Source: an uncultured Bacteriovorax sp. (lineage in GTDB: Bacteria > Bdellovibrionota > Bacteriovoracia > Bacteriovoracales > Bacteriovoracaceae). Taken from it: 64,000 nt of DNA. Shown piece by piece: positions 18,701 to 27,800 of this stretch. Positions within the stretch are counted from its first letter, which is position 1, and the number at the start of each line of letters is the position of its first letter. Below the pieces are notes generated by a model that was not told where the DNA came from, did not search any database, and worked only from the letters and a program-made list of their open reading frames with translations. The position numbers and the translations under genes were made by a program. Where the stretch lies: the NCBI GenBank assembly GCA_946481315.1, contig CAMLMH010000001.1, forward strand, positions 744,001 through 808,000. Reading direction: 5' to 3'.

Positions 18701-18836
18701 GCTGTACGCATGGATAAATAACGAAAGTTTGCTTGACCAGCGTTGGCAAAAAGACTTCTCAAATTCTGTTGTAAAAAGTGGAACACTAATTGCACTCGGG
18801 AAAAACCTTAGTTTGTGGTGGAAACCAATTGACTAA
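15714..18836 (+). CDS. Large exported protein of unknown function, possible papain-like N-terminal region
   Basis: 1040 residues with a signal peptide (FSFFFFISLITICLNSFA, cleavage about 25/26). I do not recognise the family. Residues about 140-260 contain TDCADAVIGLRWIF (Cys151) and, about 100 residues on, PGTYILTQSPSSGHVKFI (His250). The Asp-Cys then Gly-His-Val spacing recalls papain-fold NlpC/P60 or transglutaminase-like domains; this is a hypothesis only. The middle part is helical and Cys-containing (CSSQECYPKN, YCALVDKTACDLL, suggesting disulfides). The C-terminal 400 residues read as beta-strand repeats of a propeller type. A promoter-like element precedes it. It is followed after 22 bases by the TolC-like genes, so all four genes up to 22839 probably form one unit. 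Confidence 0.55.
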   Translation: MFKTISKFSFFFFISLITICLNSFADEVWVKDLINERFYLSIEQTEQGFKLHHYHQLRGDYPDHLFEKYFSDRKPIMQLIDAEYADYQLTEKLTKWEVRPVTLKSKGKMLHAHLWAVTNQWNEDWENKYSEWIQQEIDPDFYHKHNIATDCADAVIGLRWIFARMHGLPVANTLAETDDLFGHYSMRRIWQTLPTAENWYDDKLFLTALKYVMDLASTRTIILDGYPVKINRDGLRPGTYILTQSPSSGHVKFISENHYAEAHDLPIYTLSSTSPRDLRLLTREVFLDQDWPERTKKEILAFRWPVQNDGIWTLLESAQHPQYSEEQFDPVLKESYPAFINFVVTRVKNNYDPIKLVELTVEDILDSVKRRALIVEKGYEYCQSNDCAEGTIGHEDWGTPSRDSQLKAKFENIDKLVRDYQFMAPTLQSQWVDGLRLAKIKLMGRETNLSVIRFLVDHNLLSSAPAHTPAKRWGFHKEELVKKWTEEASSLFVQRDAIIEKTDGPCSSQECYPKNLMWLDLNTYHLDTALSRIYVTAVSYCALVDKTACDLLQTANLTKTKKSFNNKTKSFAEWFKAIPFFHSDPRVSKARRWGELPDYADAHVLPYYNTIKIAENSLALIDGRKIYNLKDGKLITEIKDDNRIFLSDSGVAYKINDNTGELKRLSWSSDGTGLWRRVTDKQGVLQKEKLRKLVFVDEGGYFYFKKPFSDGHALFTVKQDKIETIARHKGSITMADGLIAAGIDKDMLAVYDFERGSKKEIVSTQIPGIKDMNALIVSSYSYPEILFDYRDRDNDLYFPVVFNLEKMEGKRLDPLPGEKMIVKWSSAKQRKAFVQSRFNLEFPELHAIRWNESGEVEIARLGNMLFGTKELDGKIYFINGQGGQWDQNPQKELMVWDQEDIKSIIAPADSSVRFFSSVGPYFSSENSGILITFDAQKNYRLPKDVLEKNSLCDLQINAEKIFVYRFSTNYGDYSCMGGGFATSKKSEDDEVIPDFSLYAWINNESLLDQRWQKDFSNSVVKSGTLIALGKNLSLWWKPID

Positions 18837-18858
18837 TATTAACCCAGGGAGAGTGTTT

Positions 18859-20013
18859 ATGAAAAAAGTTTTGGGCTATGCCTTACTCGTGAGTCTTGCT
18901 TCTTTTGATGTGTATGCGAATGTTCAAATTACCTTGCAAAAGGCAAAGTCACAAATTGTTAACAGCAATGTGAAGTTATCTATTGCTTACGAGCAATATA
19001 TTGCTACTCAGGCCGATGCTCAGGCAAAAGCCTTAAAGCTTCTCCCTGGTCTGTCGATTGATATGCTCGTGATGGATTATCAATATACGATTCTGCGTTC
19101 GATAATTCCTGAACCTCATCGCTTTTTTGAAGCGTCTGCGGCTAAAGATCTAACTTATGCAGCTGACCTGAACAGAACAATTGTGAAAAAAAATTTACTG
19201 GAAGATTTTGAGAAGTCTTATTTTCTTCATCAATATCACAAAGAGATGCTTGACACATTTGCTGAAGAGTTAAAAATCAAAGCTGAAATTGCCGAGCGTT
19301 CTCAGGAAGCTTACGATTTAGGAACAATCAGCTTTGACGATTACTATTATGCTCAAAGAGATGTGGTTGGTGCCAGAACTCAGCTGGTAAATGCATCGGA
19401 ACTGGTGAAAGCTGAAGAGTTCGCAATGAGATTAATGCTTCAGGTGAAAGACTCGGAGGAGTCTGTAGAGTTTGCTTATGAAAATTTCTACAACAAAACA
19501 CTGGACTTCCCATCGACTTCTAAAGAGGCGCAATCATTAGCCGTTAATCATTCAGCAGAGATTAGTTCATTTGCTCACCTGGTGGCAGCAGCTGAAAAAC
19601 AGAAGAAAGGTGTAGCAATGTCGTGGCTGTCATGGAACGGCGTAGGATTTGACTACTTTGCCCGCAATGCTATTGCAAAATCAGAAGTACGCAAACTGGA
19701 ACTACAAAAAACAAAAACAACACTGGAAATTAAAAATCAGGTTGCTGCTCAGTACGCCTTACTGGCAAACCATGAAGAAAAGATGCAGTATCAGGATCAG
19801 CTTCTAACTATGGCCGAAGAGCAGTATGCCCGTGCTCAGGCTAATTATGATCAGAAACTAGGTACCTTTATAGCACTAAAGAAAGCAGAGCTTTCTTTGA
19901 TGTCAGCAAAACGTGACAGTCGTAAGCTGCATTATGAGCATGAATTAAAACTCATCAGACTTAAACGTCTTCTGGGAACAAATATGCTTACAAACGTAGT
20001 ACCAAGATCATAA
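18859..20013 (+). CDS. TolC-like outer-membrane protein (first of pair)
   Basis: 384 residues from ATG 18859, chosen for the GGGAGAG ribosome site and clean signal peptide (MKKVLGYALLVSLASFDVYA); an in-frame ATG at 18790 lies inside the previous gene. The mature part is almost entirely long amphipathic helices in two similar halves (QAYDLGTISFDDYYYAQRD; EEQYARAQANYDQKLGTFIALKKAELSL). This is characteristic of the outer-membrane efflux protein fold, which forms the trimeric export channel. It is somewhat shorter than typical TolC members (about 430-480 residues). No inner-membrane pump or periplasmic adaptor gene is nearby. A related protein follows immediately. Confidence 0.75.
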   Translation: MKKVLGYALLVSLASFDVYANVQITLQKAKSQIVNSNVKLSIAYEQYIATQADAQAKALKLLPGLSIDMLVMDYQYTILRSIIPEPHRFFEASAAKDLTYAADLNRTIVKKNLLEDFEKSYFLHQYHKEMLDTFAEELKIKAEIAERSQEAYDLGTISFDDYYYAQRDVVGARTQLVNASELVKAEEFAMRLMLQVKDSEESVEFAYENFYNKTLDFPSTSKEAQSLAVNHSAEISSFAHLVAAAEKQKKGVAMSWLSWNGVGFDYFARNAIAKSEVRKLELQKTKTTLEIKNQVAAQYALLANHEEKMQYQDQLLTMAEEQYARAQANYDQKLGTFIALKKAELSLMSAKRDSRKLHYEHELKLIRLKRLLGTNMLTNVVPRS

Positions 20014-20037
20014 TCCATTAATAGTTAGGGGAAAAAT

Positions 20038-21540
20038 ATGAAAAGGATAATTGCTTATGCCATCGTGATGACGATGGGTGCTCAGAGTGTCTATGCAGCA
20101 CAAAGTTATGGACCACTGGAAGATCTACGCGAAAACCTGACCGGAATTCTAAAAAAATCAGAAGGAAGGAAAACGATCGCGCAGATGAAAACAACTGCCA
20201 ATGAACGCAATGTGGATGTGGAAATCGCATTTCAGAATTATCTGATTGCCAAGAAAAAGGTCTCTATTGCCCGTGCTGATTTTAATCCTATTCGAACCAG
20301 CCATATCCTGGGAATAGCTCTGGGAGTGAACTACCTTTGGCTGCCTTTGGCAGCCGATGCCATACTTTCAATCCCCATGAAAATTCATAATGTGCATGAA
20401 AGTAAATATTTGAAGCAAGCCGCTAATTATAATTTGCTTGATGCTCGTGAAGCCTTAAACAATGAAATGGCCCATTTGTATTTTGATATTCTGTCACATG
20501 AAGCACTAATGCGAACTATTGATGAAGAAATCAAAATTCTGAATTTTTATGAAAAACGATTAACGCAACGGGGAGCTACACCAGAGAGACTTGGCGAGGT
20601 CCGTGGAAGCATTCTTCGTTTGCAGATGGAAAGAACCGATCTTTACGATATGTACTTAAAGGAACTAGCGGCCATCAGAACTCTTTTACGAATGGATGAT
20701 TCGCAAAACTTTGAGCTTGCCCATGTTGGTCAGGAACTGAATTCTTCCATTACTTATGGTCTGGAATATAAAAAACTTTCAGACTATGCACTGGCCAATT
20801 CTAACAAGTATAAAGTTGCCGTGAACATCCATCGTGCTGCTCAATCAAATGTTAAGTCGGTTAAGTGGTCAATTCTTTCTGCTGAGGGTTTAAATTTTTC
20901 TTACAAGAAAAAAGTTAAAATCGCCAAGAATGAAGAGCGAGTGGCAGCTCTCCAGCGTCAGTCTACAGAAATGAGCGTAAAAAATAATGTACGTCTACAA
21001 CTGGAGAAACTTAACTCCGCATTGACTGTCTTTGCTAATTATGACCAGGTTGCTGACGATTCAATGGGAATTTATAACGATATGTACGAATCGCTGGCCG
21101 CAGGTAACGGTACTGAAGATGGAACTATCTCTGCTTCCATCTCTGCAATCCGTGATTTTCGCAGCAAAATCGTTTCACACTATAATACATGGTCTACGCT
21201 GGATGACTTTTCCGAAGCCGCCAATACTTCTTTATCTGTTGGGAACGCTAATATCCTGAGCGAACTCGAAAGTAAGCCTCTCTATTATGTTGCTCCGGAA
21301 GATTTCGATGTTCGTGTTGCAAGCAACGGTTCAGGTTCTTATCTGTTATCACTGAAAAACGAGAAAGCACATGAAGTTCAATGGGTAGAATATCGTTTTG
21401 AAAGTAATAAGTTGCCGGCTCAGAAAATTGAAGGTGACCGTCTCTTTGCCGTAAAACTTGATCAGGTGTCAGCGGAGTTTGTTAAAGGGACTGCGATTGT
21501 TCACTTCTCTAATGGATATGAAATCGATCTGAAATTTTAA
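20038..21540 (+). CDS. TolC-like outer-membrane protein (second of pair)
   Basis: 500 residues, signal peptide MKRIIAYAIVMTMGAQSVYA, GGGG ribosome site before ATG 20038. Long helices (EALNNEMAHLYFDILSHEAL; GEVRGSILRLQMERTDLY) follow the outer-membrane efflux protein pattern. A C-terminal extension of about 80 residues (from LYYVAPEDFDVRVASNG) reads as a beta-domain ending in HFSNGYEIDLKF and is not part of the classical fold. It lies 24 bases after its paralogue. The two may form a heteromeric or dedicated channel; this is inference. Confidence 0.65.
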   Translation: MKRIIAYAIVMTMGAQSVYAAQSYGPLEDLRENLTGILKKSEGRKTIAQMKTTANERNVDVEIAFQNYLIAKKKVSIARADFNPIRTSHILGIALGVNYLWLPLAADAILSIPMKIHNVHESKYLKQAANYNLLDAREALNNEMAHLYFDILSHEALMRTIDEEIKILNFYEKRLTQRGATPERLGEVRGSILRLQMERTDLYDMYLKELAAIRTLLRMDDSQNFELAHVGQELNSSITYGLEYKKLSDYALANSNKYKVAVNIHRAAQSNVKSVKWSILSAEGLNFSYKKKVKIAKNEERVAALQRQSTEMSVKNNVRLQLEKLNSALTVFANYDQVADDSMGIYNDMYESLAAGNGTEDGTISASISAIRDFRSKIVSHYNTWSTLDDFSEAANTSLSVGNANILSELESKPLYYVAPEDFDVRVASNGSGSYLLSLKNEKAHEVQWVEYRFESNKLPAQKIEGDRLFAVKLDQVSAEFVKGTAIVHFSNGYEIDLKF

Positions 21541-21555
21541 TATATAGGGGTAGCT

Positions 21556-22839
21556 ATGAAAAAAATTATTTTCTTTCTTTCACTTCTGGCTTCTTTCTCT
21601 ATCTGGGCGCTTCATCCGCGCCTTGATAAAGCGGTCAGGCTGGTCAATCACTGTTTAAGTGAAACAGAAACACTTCTTTGTACAGATGAAATCGATGAAG
21701 AGATCAAATCGGTTCATATGGATGCCCGAGGAGAATTCGTTTATTTCTTAAAGGACCTGCTTGCTAAAAACGAGACTGAAAAAGTCATTTCCAACTTGTT
21801 CACCCGTTTACAGGAGATGGTTGTTTATTATGAAGCCCTTGATGGAAATAACAACTGGTCAACACGCGATCTTAAAACTTTATTAGGTGACGTCTCAATT
21901 CGTTATGTAAAGATTTCACCTGTTGATCCGCAATTTCTGAAGACACTTTATAAAGCTCAGGCAGCTCAAAACGCACGCTACGGTATGCTACTGGCAGTCC
22001 TTGAAAAAAGTGACAAAGTAACATCACTTGAGGAAATGGATAAGCTGGTAGAGTTCGGTGAGTATGCTAAAGATTTGTCTCGTCAATTAAAAGATGAGTA
22101 CTATCTTTATCAGACAAGCGTGGAGCTGATTAAGCGCATGACCATGCGTGCACTTAAGAATCGCCCGGGACATGAAGGTGTCTACGAAGTTAAATTCGCA
22201 AATCCGGAAGTTGCTGAACGCCTTAAGCTTGATCGTGTTGTCATTATGGAATCTAATGACAGAGATGCCCTGGTTGTGAATTTTGTTTCAACTAAATCAA
22301 GAATCGTTCGTTTCTCTTTCAAAGGTTCTGGTCTGTTGGGTGATCAGTTCTTCAGTAATGAAGACACTTATCATAATGACCCTGATTTCGCTTCACCGTT
22401 CTTTAAGTTCAGACTGGACCGCAAAACAAAAACAATCACCGGCATTTTTGCAACTGCCCGCCTGGGGAAAACAGAACTTACCGGCCGTCTACTGGAGTCT
22501 AATCTTTCAGTGTATTCGGCAGCCTCTCGAAAAGGTCTTAAAGCAGATCAGCTCCTAGGTGAGTATAATGTCGTTGTTGGAGGACACACAATGACACTGG
22601 TTTTAAGAAAACGCACTGAAGACCGCACGAATATTGAAGGAGCACTTTTCAACCAGAATGCGATGATTGGCTTTTCTAAAGTAAACCTGGATTCAGAGCG
22701 CGGAGTTCTGACTATGGTGGACATCAACAACGAAAAGAAGCTAACTCTCGCAGTTTCTGAAGTTGAAGGAAAATTAGTCCTGAATGGCCAGTTTATGATG
22801 TCGGCAACAGCTCAAATTCTCCCTGTCTCAACAAAGTAA
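21556..22839 (+). CDS. Exported protein of unknown function
   Basis: 427 residues with signal peptide (MKKIIFFLSLLASFSIWA) and a GGGG ribosome site. The N-terminal 190 residues are helical (LKTLYKAQAAQNARYGMLLAVLEK). The C-terminal half is beta-rich with three similar strands-and-turn blocks (RFSFKGSGLLGDQFF, TITGIFATARLGKTELTGRL, NIEGALFNQNAMIGFSK), suggesting a lipocalin-like or barrel-like periplasmic domain. Family not recognised. It is the last gene of the run that includes the two TolC-like proteins and is followed by a strong terminator, so a shared export or envelope role is likely. Confidence 0.6.
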   Translation: MKKIIFFLSLLASFSIWALHPRLDKAVRLVNHCLSETETLLCTDEIDEEIKSVHMDARGEFVYFLKDLLAKNETEKVISNLFTRLQEMVVYYEALDGNNNWSTRDLKTLLGDVSIRYVKISPVDPQFLKTLYKAQAAQNARYGMLLAVLEKSDKVTSLEEMDKLVEFGEYAKDLSRQLKDEYYLYQTSVELIKRMTMRALKNRPGHEGVYEVKFANPEVAERLKLDRVVIMESNDRDALVVNFVSTKSRIVRFSFKGSGLLGDQFFSNEDTYHNDPDFASPFFKFRLDRKTKTITGIFATARLGKTELTGRLLESNLSVYSAASRKGLKADQLLGEYNVVVGGHTMTLVLRKRTEDRTNIEGALFNQNAMIGFSKVNLDSERGVLTMVDINNEKKLTLAVSEVEGKLVLNGQFMMSATAQILPVSTK

Positions 22840-22868
22840 GAATTTTTCATTAACTATTCACTCACAGG

Positions 22869-22900
22869 AAAGCCTCAGTAATGAGGCTTTTCTTTATTTT
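22869..22900 (+). terminator. Rho-independent terminator
   Basis: AAAGCCTCA and TGAGGCTTT form a perfect nine-base-pair stem with a GTAA loop, followed by TCTTTATTTT. It ends the 15714-22839 unit and separates it from the urate operon. Confidence 0.85.
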
Positions 22901-22948
22901 GTCGGTTGATTATGGTCTAATTAAATCACATTTAGCCAGGTGCAAAAC

Positions 22949-24553
22949 ATGAATCAGGATCTTTTAGAATGGATTTTACTGCTGGCCCGTTGGCTGCACA
23001 TAACCGTTGCTGTTACCTGGATTGGTACCAGTATCTTTTTTATGTGGCTCGATCGTACATTTGAGAAAAATGATCAAAGTACCAGAGAAGGTCACATTGG
23101 TGAGCTTTGGATGGTTCACGGCGGAGGATTTTACCACGTCGAAAAGCTGATGATGGGACCGACCAAAGTACCTAAAAATTTACATTGGTTTAAATGGGAG
23201 TCTTACTGGACCTGGATGAGTGGATTCTTTTTAGTCACCATGATTTTTTATATCGGTGACGGAACATATCTGTTGGATCCAAGTGTTTCAGATATCTCCT
23301 ATGCAAGTGCAGTGGCACTGGGACTCTTCTCCTTGTTTGGTTCCTGGTTTTTTTATGATTTTCTCTGGGAACGGGCTTCAATCAGAAAAACACCGCTTAT
23401 CGGTCATACTCTCACTCTGGCGTGGTTTGCCGGAATGTCCTATCTGCTCTGTCACACCCTGAGTGGAAGAGCAGCTTATATTCACATCGGCGGAATGCTG
23501 GGAACCTGGATGACGGCCAATGTCTTTATGCGCATCATTCCTCGTCAAATAAGTATGGTCGAAGCTTCAAGAAGAGGTGAGCCTGTCAATCAGGACTGGT
23601 CAAAGAATGCCAAAAACCGCTCGACTCATAACACTTATTTCACTTTGCCTGTTATTTTTATCATGCTCTCCAATCATTTCCCGATGACCTATGGACATGA
23701 ATATAACTGGATCATTCTTCTTCTGCTTTCAGCAGGTGGGGCTGCCATCCGGGAATTCTTCGTCGTGCGCTTGAAGGAGCCTGCACGGGCCATAAAATTT
23801 GGAGCGATAGGGGCCACAATGGTCCTGGCTGTCGCGATTACCACCTCCAGCAGTGATAATAATCCTGAAACCCCAGCTCTCGCTGATCATGTTGAAAGAG
23901 AAGTTATTCCTGTTTCTCCAGTAACAAATCTGAAATCTTCACTAAGCGGATTAGTGACTTTTGCCGGCAAAGTTCCCCCACCCAAAAAATTAACTGTCCC
24001 AGCCGGTTGTGCCAAGTCAGGACCAGTCTACTCCAATGAGGTTCTCGTTAAAAACGGCAAGCTTCAAAATGTACTTATCCGGGTTATAAAAGGTCTGGAA
24101 GGAAAAACATTTAACGATGTTCCGTCAAAAGCGGTAGAGCTTGACCAGAAAGACTGCATTTATCATCCGCGTGTGGCCGCTGCCAGAGTCGGGCAGGAAG
24201 TGGTCTTCATCAACAGTGATCCAATTTTCCATAACGTAAAGTCAGTGACTAAAAGCAATCAAATTTTCAATGTGCCAATGGCCAATAAAAACCAGCGTTT
24301 TTCTAAACGATTCGACAAAGCGGAACTTTTTCTACAGGCTAAATGCAGTGTTCATCCCTGGATGGGTGCTTATATAGCGGTTGTTGATCATCCATTTTAC
24401 GCAGTAACAGGAGAAAATGGTGAATTCAAAATGCAGGACCTGCCAGCTGGAAAATACACACTAGAAGCCTGGCATGAAGTCTATGGGACACAAACAAGAG
24501 AAATTGAAGTGAAAGATAATCAGCCACTCAATGTTAGCTTTGAATTTAAATAG
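22949..24553 (+). CDS. puuD: Membrane urate hydroxylase (PuuD-type) fused to a cupredoxin-like domain
   Basis: Residues 1-300 match the PuuD urate hydroxylase membrane domain, which oxidises urate to 5-hydroxyisourate and feeds electrons onward. Visible are TWIGTSIFFMWLD, GELWMVHGGGFYHVEK, LHWFKWESYWTWMSGF and about eight or nine membrane segments. Known PuuD proteins end in a cytochrome c domain (CxxCH); none is present. Instead residues about 330-480 form a cupredoxin-like domain with His428 (FHNVKS), Cys466, His469 and Met472 (CSVHPWM, the C-x2-H-x2-M spacing of amicyanin). A carboxypeptidase-regulatory-type beta domain follows (GEFKMQDLPAGKYTLEAWHE). ATG 22949 was chosen over GTG 22940; AGG is eight bases upstream. 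It heads the uricolytic operon; the next gene makes the enzyme for its product. Confidence 0.88.
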   Translation: MNQDLLEWILLLARWLHITVAVTWIGTSIFFMWLDRTFEKNDQSTREGHIGELWMVHGGGFYHVEKLMMGPTKVPKNLHWFKWESYWTWMSGFFLVTMIFYIGDGTYLLDPSVSDISYASAVALGLFSLFGSWFFYDFLWERASIRKTPLIGHTLTLAWFAGMSYLLCHTLSGRAAYIHIGGMLGTWMTANVFMRIIPRQISMVEASRRGEPVNQDWSKNAKNRSTHNTYFTLPVIFIMLSNHFPMTYGHEYNWIILLLLSAGGAAIREFFVVRLKEPARAIKFGAIGATMVLAVAITTSSSDNNPETPALADHVEREVIPVSPVTNLKSSLSGLVTFAGKVPPPKKLTVPAGCAKSGPVYSNEVLVKNGKLQNVLIRVIKGLEGKTFNDVPSKAVELDQKDCIYHPRVAAARVGQEVVFINSDPIFHNVKSVTKSNQIFNVPMANKNQRFSKRFDKAELFLQAKCSVHPWMGAYIAVVDHPFYAVTGENGEFKMQDLPAGKYTLEAWHEVYGTQTREIEVKDNQPLNVSFEFK

Positions 24554-24562
24554 GAAAGATGA

Positions 24563-24886
24563 ATGATCAGTACACACATTCTTGACACAAGTTTAGGTTT
24601 TCCGGCAAAGGAGGTTTCTGTTACTCTGGAAAAAGAAGTAAACGGAAAGTTTACTCTCTTGCAAAAAGAAAAAACCAATAGTGATGGACGAATTTCGTTT
24701 GATTGTCCGTACGAACCAGGTACTTATCGTTTGACATTCGATGTTGTGAATTACTTCCGCGAGCAAGGACAGGATTCTTTTTTTCAGGCGACTCCAGTCT
24801 CCTTTAAGATCACAGATACAAACAGAAAATACCACGTTCCGCTTTTATTAAACCCATATGGCTACAGCACATATCGCGGAAGCTAG
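24563..24886 (+). CDS. uraH: 5-hydroxyisourate hydrolase (transthyretin-like)
   Basis: 107 residues, the normal length for HIU hydrolase, which opens 5-hydroxyisourate to OHCU. The N-terminal STHILDTSLGFPA block, TNSDGR, and the diagnostic C-terminal tetrapeptide YRGS are present; HVPLLLNPYGYSTYRGS is typical. No signal peptide, so cytosolic. It starts ten bases after the urate hydroxylase stop with AGGAAAG upstream. Its substrate is the product of the gene before it and its product is the substrate of the OHCU decarboxylase domain in the gene after it. Confidence 0.95.
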   Translation: MISTHILDTSLGFPAKEVSVTLEKEVNGKFTLLQKEKTNSDGRISFDCPYEPGTYRLTFDVVNYFREQGQDSFFQATPVSFKITDTNRKYHVPLLLNPYGYSTYRGS

Positions 24887-24898
24887 GATATCATAAGC

Positions 24899-27800
24899 AT
24901 GAAAAAGACTTTCGAAATTGAATATTACCACGATTATATTTCTCCGGAGCTTTATATTCACCTCATGAAAGAGGCAACCGATGTAGACGGTGTCCCGGAT
25001 CTGATGCAGGTTGGACAAAGTGGTGGGCTGGAAACGACTGATGCTTTGAAATTTTTATGTGAACTTTACTCACTTGTTAAACCAGAGCTGAAAAAAGTCC
25101 TGAATCAAAGAATTATCGACCGCGCATTCATCGATGAAAGAGTGGCGAGCTGTTTTAAGTACAATCAGGACCTGCAGATTGATTTTAAATCTGAAGATTA
25201 TCAAACGATTTTAGGGTTGGAAGATTCGGAAGGCAGAATCGTCGTGGGTCCGAAGACCCAATTTTTTGCCAAAGCTGATCCTTCCCGTAAGGAAGTAGCC
25301 CCCATCCCGGAATATCTGCAGGGAAAACATGTAACGCTCTTCGGTCCACCAGACAATTCCAAATTATCAGTGAATGCCATGAATGCTTATCACCGCAAAT
25401 TAAAAGGTGAGCCGAAAATTGTTGAAGAGCTGCTGGCCACTCATAACAGTTTGCCAAAATGGGGAGCTGACGATGAGGATTCTAAAACACCCTTAAGAGG
25501 TGATTTAATCAGTGCAGGATTGAATCTCACTGATTGCTTTAATCGTAAGATACAGGTTCCAGGAGATGATCAGGGAAAATACAAACTTGCTGATTCTAAA
25601 CTGGCGCAACCGATTAAACGCTTTCCCGGACTGGCCTTACCTTCATTATTTCTTTTTTATAAGGGAAATCCAGTTCCTCTACATCTTTATGACTTCTGTC
25701 TGCACTTTTTTGCCAACTGGAATAATCCTGAAGCTCTGGCCTTCTACGTTCCCAAACTAGAAAATGAAGAAGAAGCACGCTACATCCGTTTCATGCTAAA
25801 AACAGCCGAAGATTTGCTGCAACAAAAATTTCCGCAATATAAAAAAGAGATCATCCGGCTGATGATTGTCCTCGAAAATCCACGTGCTATTTTACGGGCC
25901 CATGAGATGATGGACGAACTATATCCGTATTTCACCGGAGCCTCATTGGGCTGGCATGATTATCTTGGCTCCACTGCAAGACTTTTTAAAGAAGACGGCA
26001 ATTATCGCATTCCGGTTAAGGCCGATCCCAATATCGTCATTAACTACATTAAAGGCTCCCATGATTTACTGGCCGCTGTTGTGGGATCGCGAGGTGGTAT
26101 CAAGGTTGGAGGCATGTACGGAATTCTGCCTGTCACTCCGGAGCTTGAAAGTGAATCGTTTCAGCTCACACTGAAGGGTTACTTCAAGGACGTTATTACA
26201 CAGTTAAAACGCAACCTGAGCGGATTCTGGGTGGCCCATCCGGATTTCGTTCGTATAGGCCTTGCACTGGTTGAAGCCTGGGAAATAAAACTTAAAGGGG
26301 ATAGCTCCAAGCTGGAAGAACTGGTAAAAGGTCTGCTTGCTTCTCAACACCAAAATGAGATTCTGGATTTTATTAGTGGGCCGGATGTCACAGGACTCAA
26401 TGTCGATGATCCACTTTATGTGCGTTCACTTCTCGTGGCGGATATCAAAGAATCAGCATATATCGCAAATAATCATCCTGACGAAATTCGCTATAACGTT
26501 TTTCAGTCTCTGCAATATATAACCGATTGGTTATCGGGTAACGGATGTGTCGCTCTTCCGGCACAGATTAATAACGTCCCAGTCAGAGTAATGGATGATC
26601 TGGCCACAGCAGAGAGATCGCGCTGGGAAGTGTGGCATGAACTTTATCATGGTCGCTTTGAATTGCAGCAATTTCTAAAAATTGCCCATGAGGAACTGCA
26701 TTTTATCCGAAAGGATTTTTCCGACGATAAAAAGATTGTTCAAGTGAAGTGGGATGATCGAACGGCAAAATGGTATCCGGTAGCTTTCCGGATTATGATC
26801 AAACTTATGACGGAAAGAAAGCCGGTGGAGTTTGCCACTGAGTATCTGTTACCGTTCACAGTTGATTCAATTCGCGAAACAAATGATCCGTGGCAGGCGA
26901 TTTTAGAAGTTGATTCACGAAAGTTTTCGATGGACCTGGAAGTTCAGCTTTTCAACTACTATTTTGAAATGTGCGGATGCTTTTCATTTGCAGCAAAACA
27001 GACCGCTAATCTTGTTATAGATGCAGACTCCATTCAACAGTCGATAATGAACTTCAATAAGCAGGAAATTATTGAAGCTGCTTCTTTTCACGGTAACATT
27101 GGAGAAAGTAAAAAGACTCTCGACTCCATGGCCAGCAATGAACAAGCGCTGGTTTTCAGTGCAGACGATGCTATAAAACACGAGCTTTATGAACTGGGGC
27201 AAAAATATTTAAAGAAGTTCGGATTCAAATTCCTCATTTCTGCAAAAGGAAAAACCGGACCTGAATTACTAAAACAACTGCAGTATAGAATTCAAAATGA
27301 TGAAACTGTCGAGCTGCAGAACGCGCGGTCAGCTTTATTGGAAATTACGCTCAAACGAATAGCCGAGCATCCCATAAACCAGCTCAATGACAAGATAAAT
27401 AAAGCACAATCCATTCACAAGATTAAAGCAGCTCAGATAGCTCTTTGTCATTCAGGAAACTTTCAGGATTTTGCTGTCGGAGAAGCTACAAAAAAAACGT
27501 ATTTTGAGCTGGCATCATTGAGTAAAACTATCGCTTCGGCGTTTTGCATCGACTTCTTCTGGAAACAGGGGATTTCACTCACCACCAGAGTGAATGAACT
27601 GCTCTCGCGGACTAGTTCGACTTTTCGCCTAAAAACCATCAACAATGGTGATCCAGCATGGGCCGATGAAGTCGAGCTGACCCATCTGATGAATCATAAT
27701 GCTCTTAATATGCATTACGTAAAAGGCTATCCAGTAAGTTCACCAATGCCTAAGACAGAATCACTTCTTCACGATGTCGGGGTAATTAATCGACCGGGAT

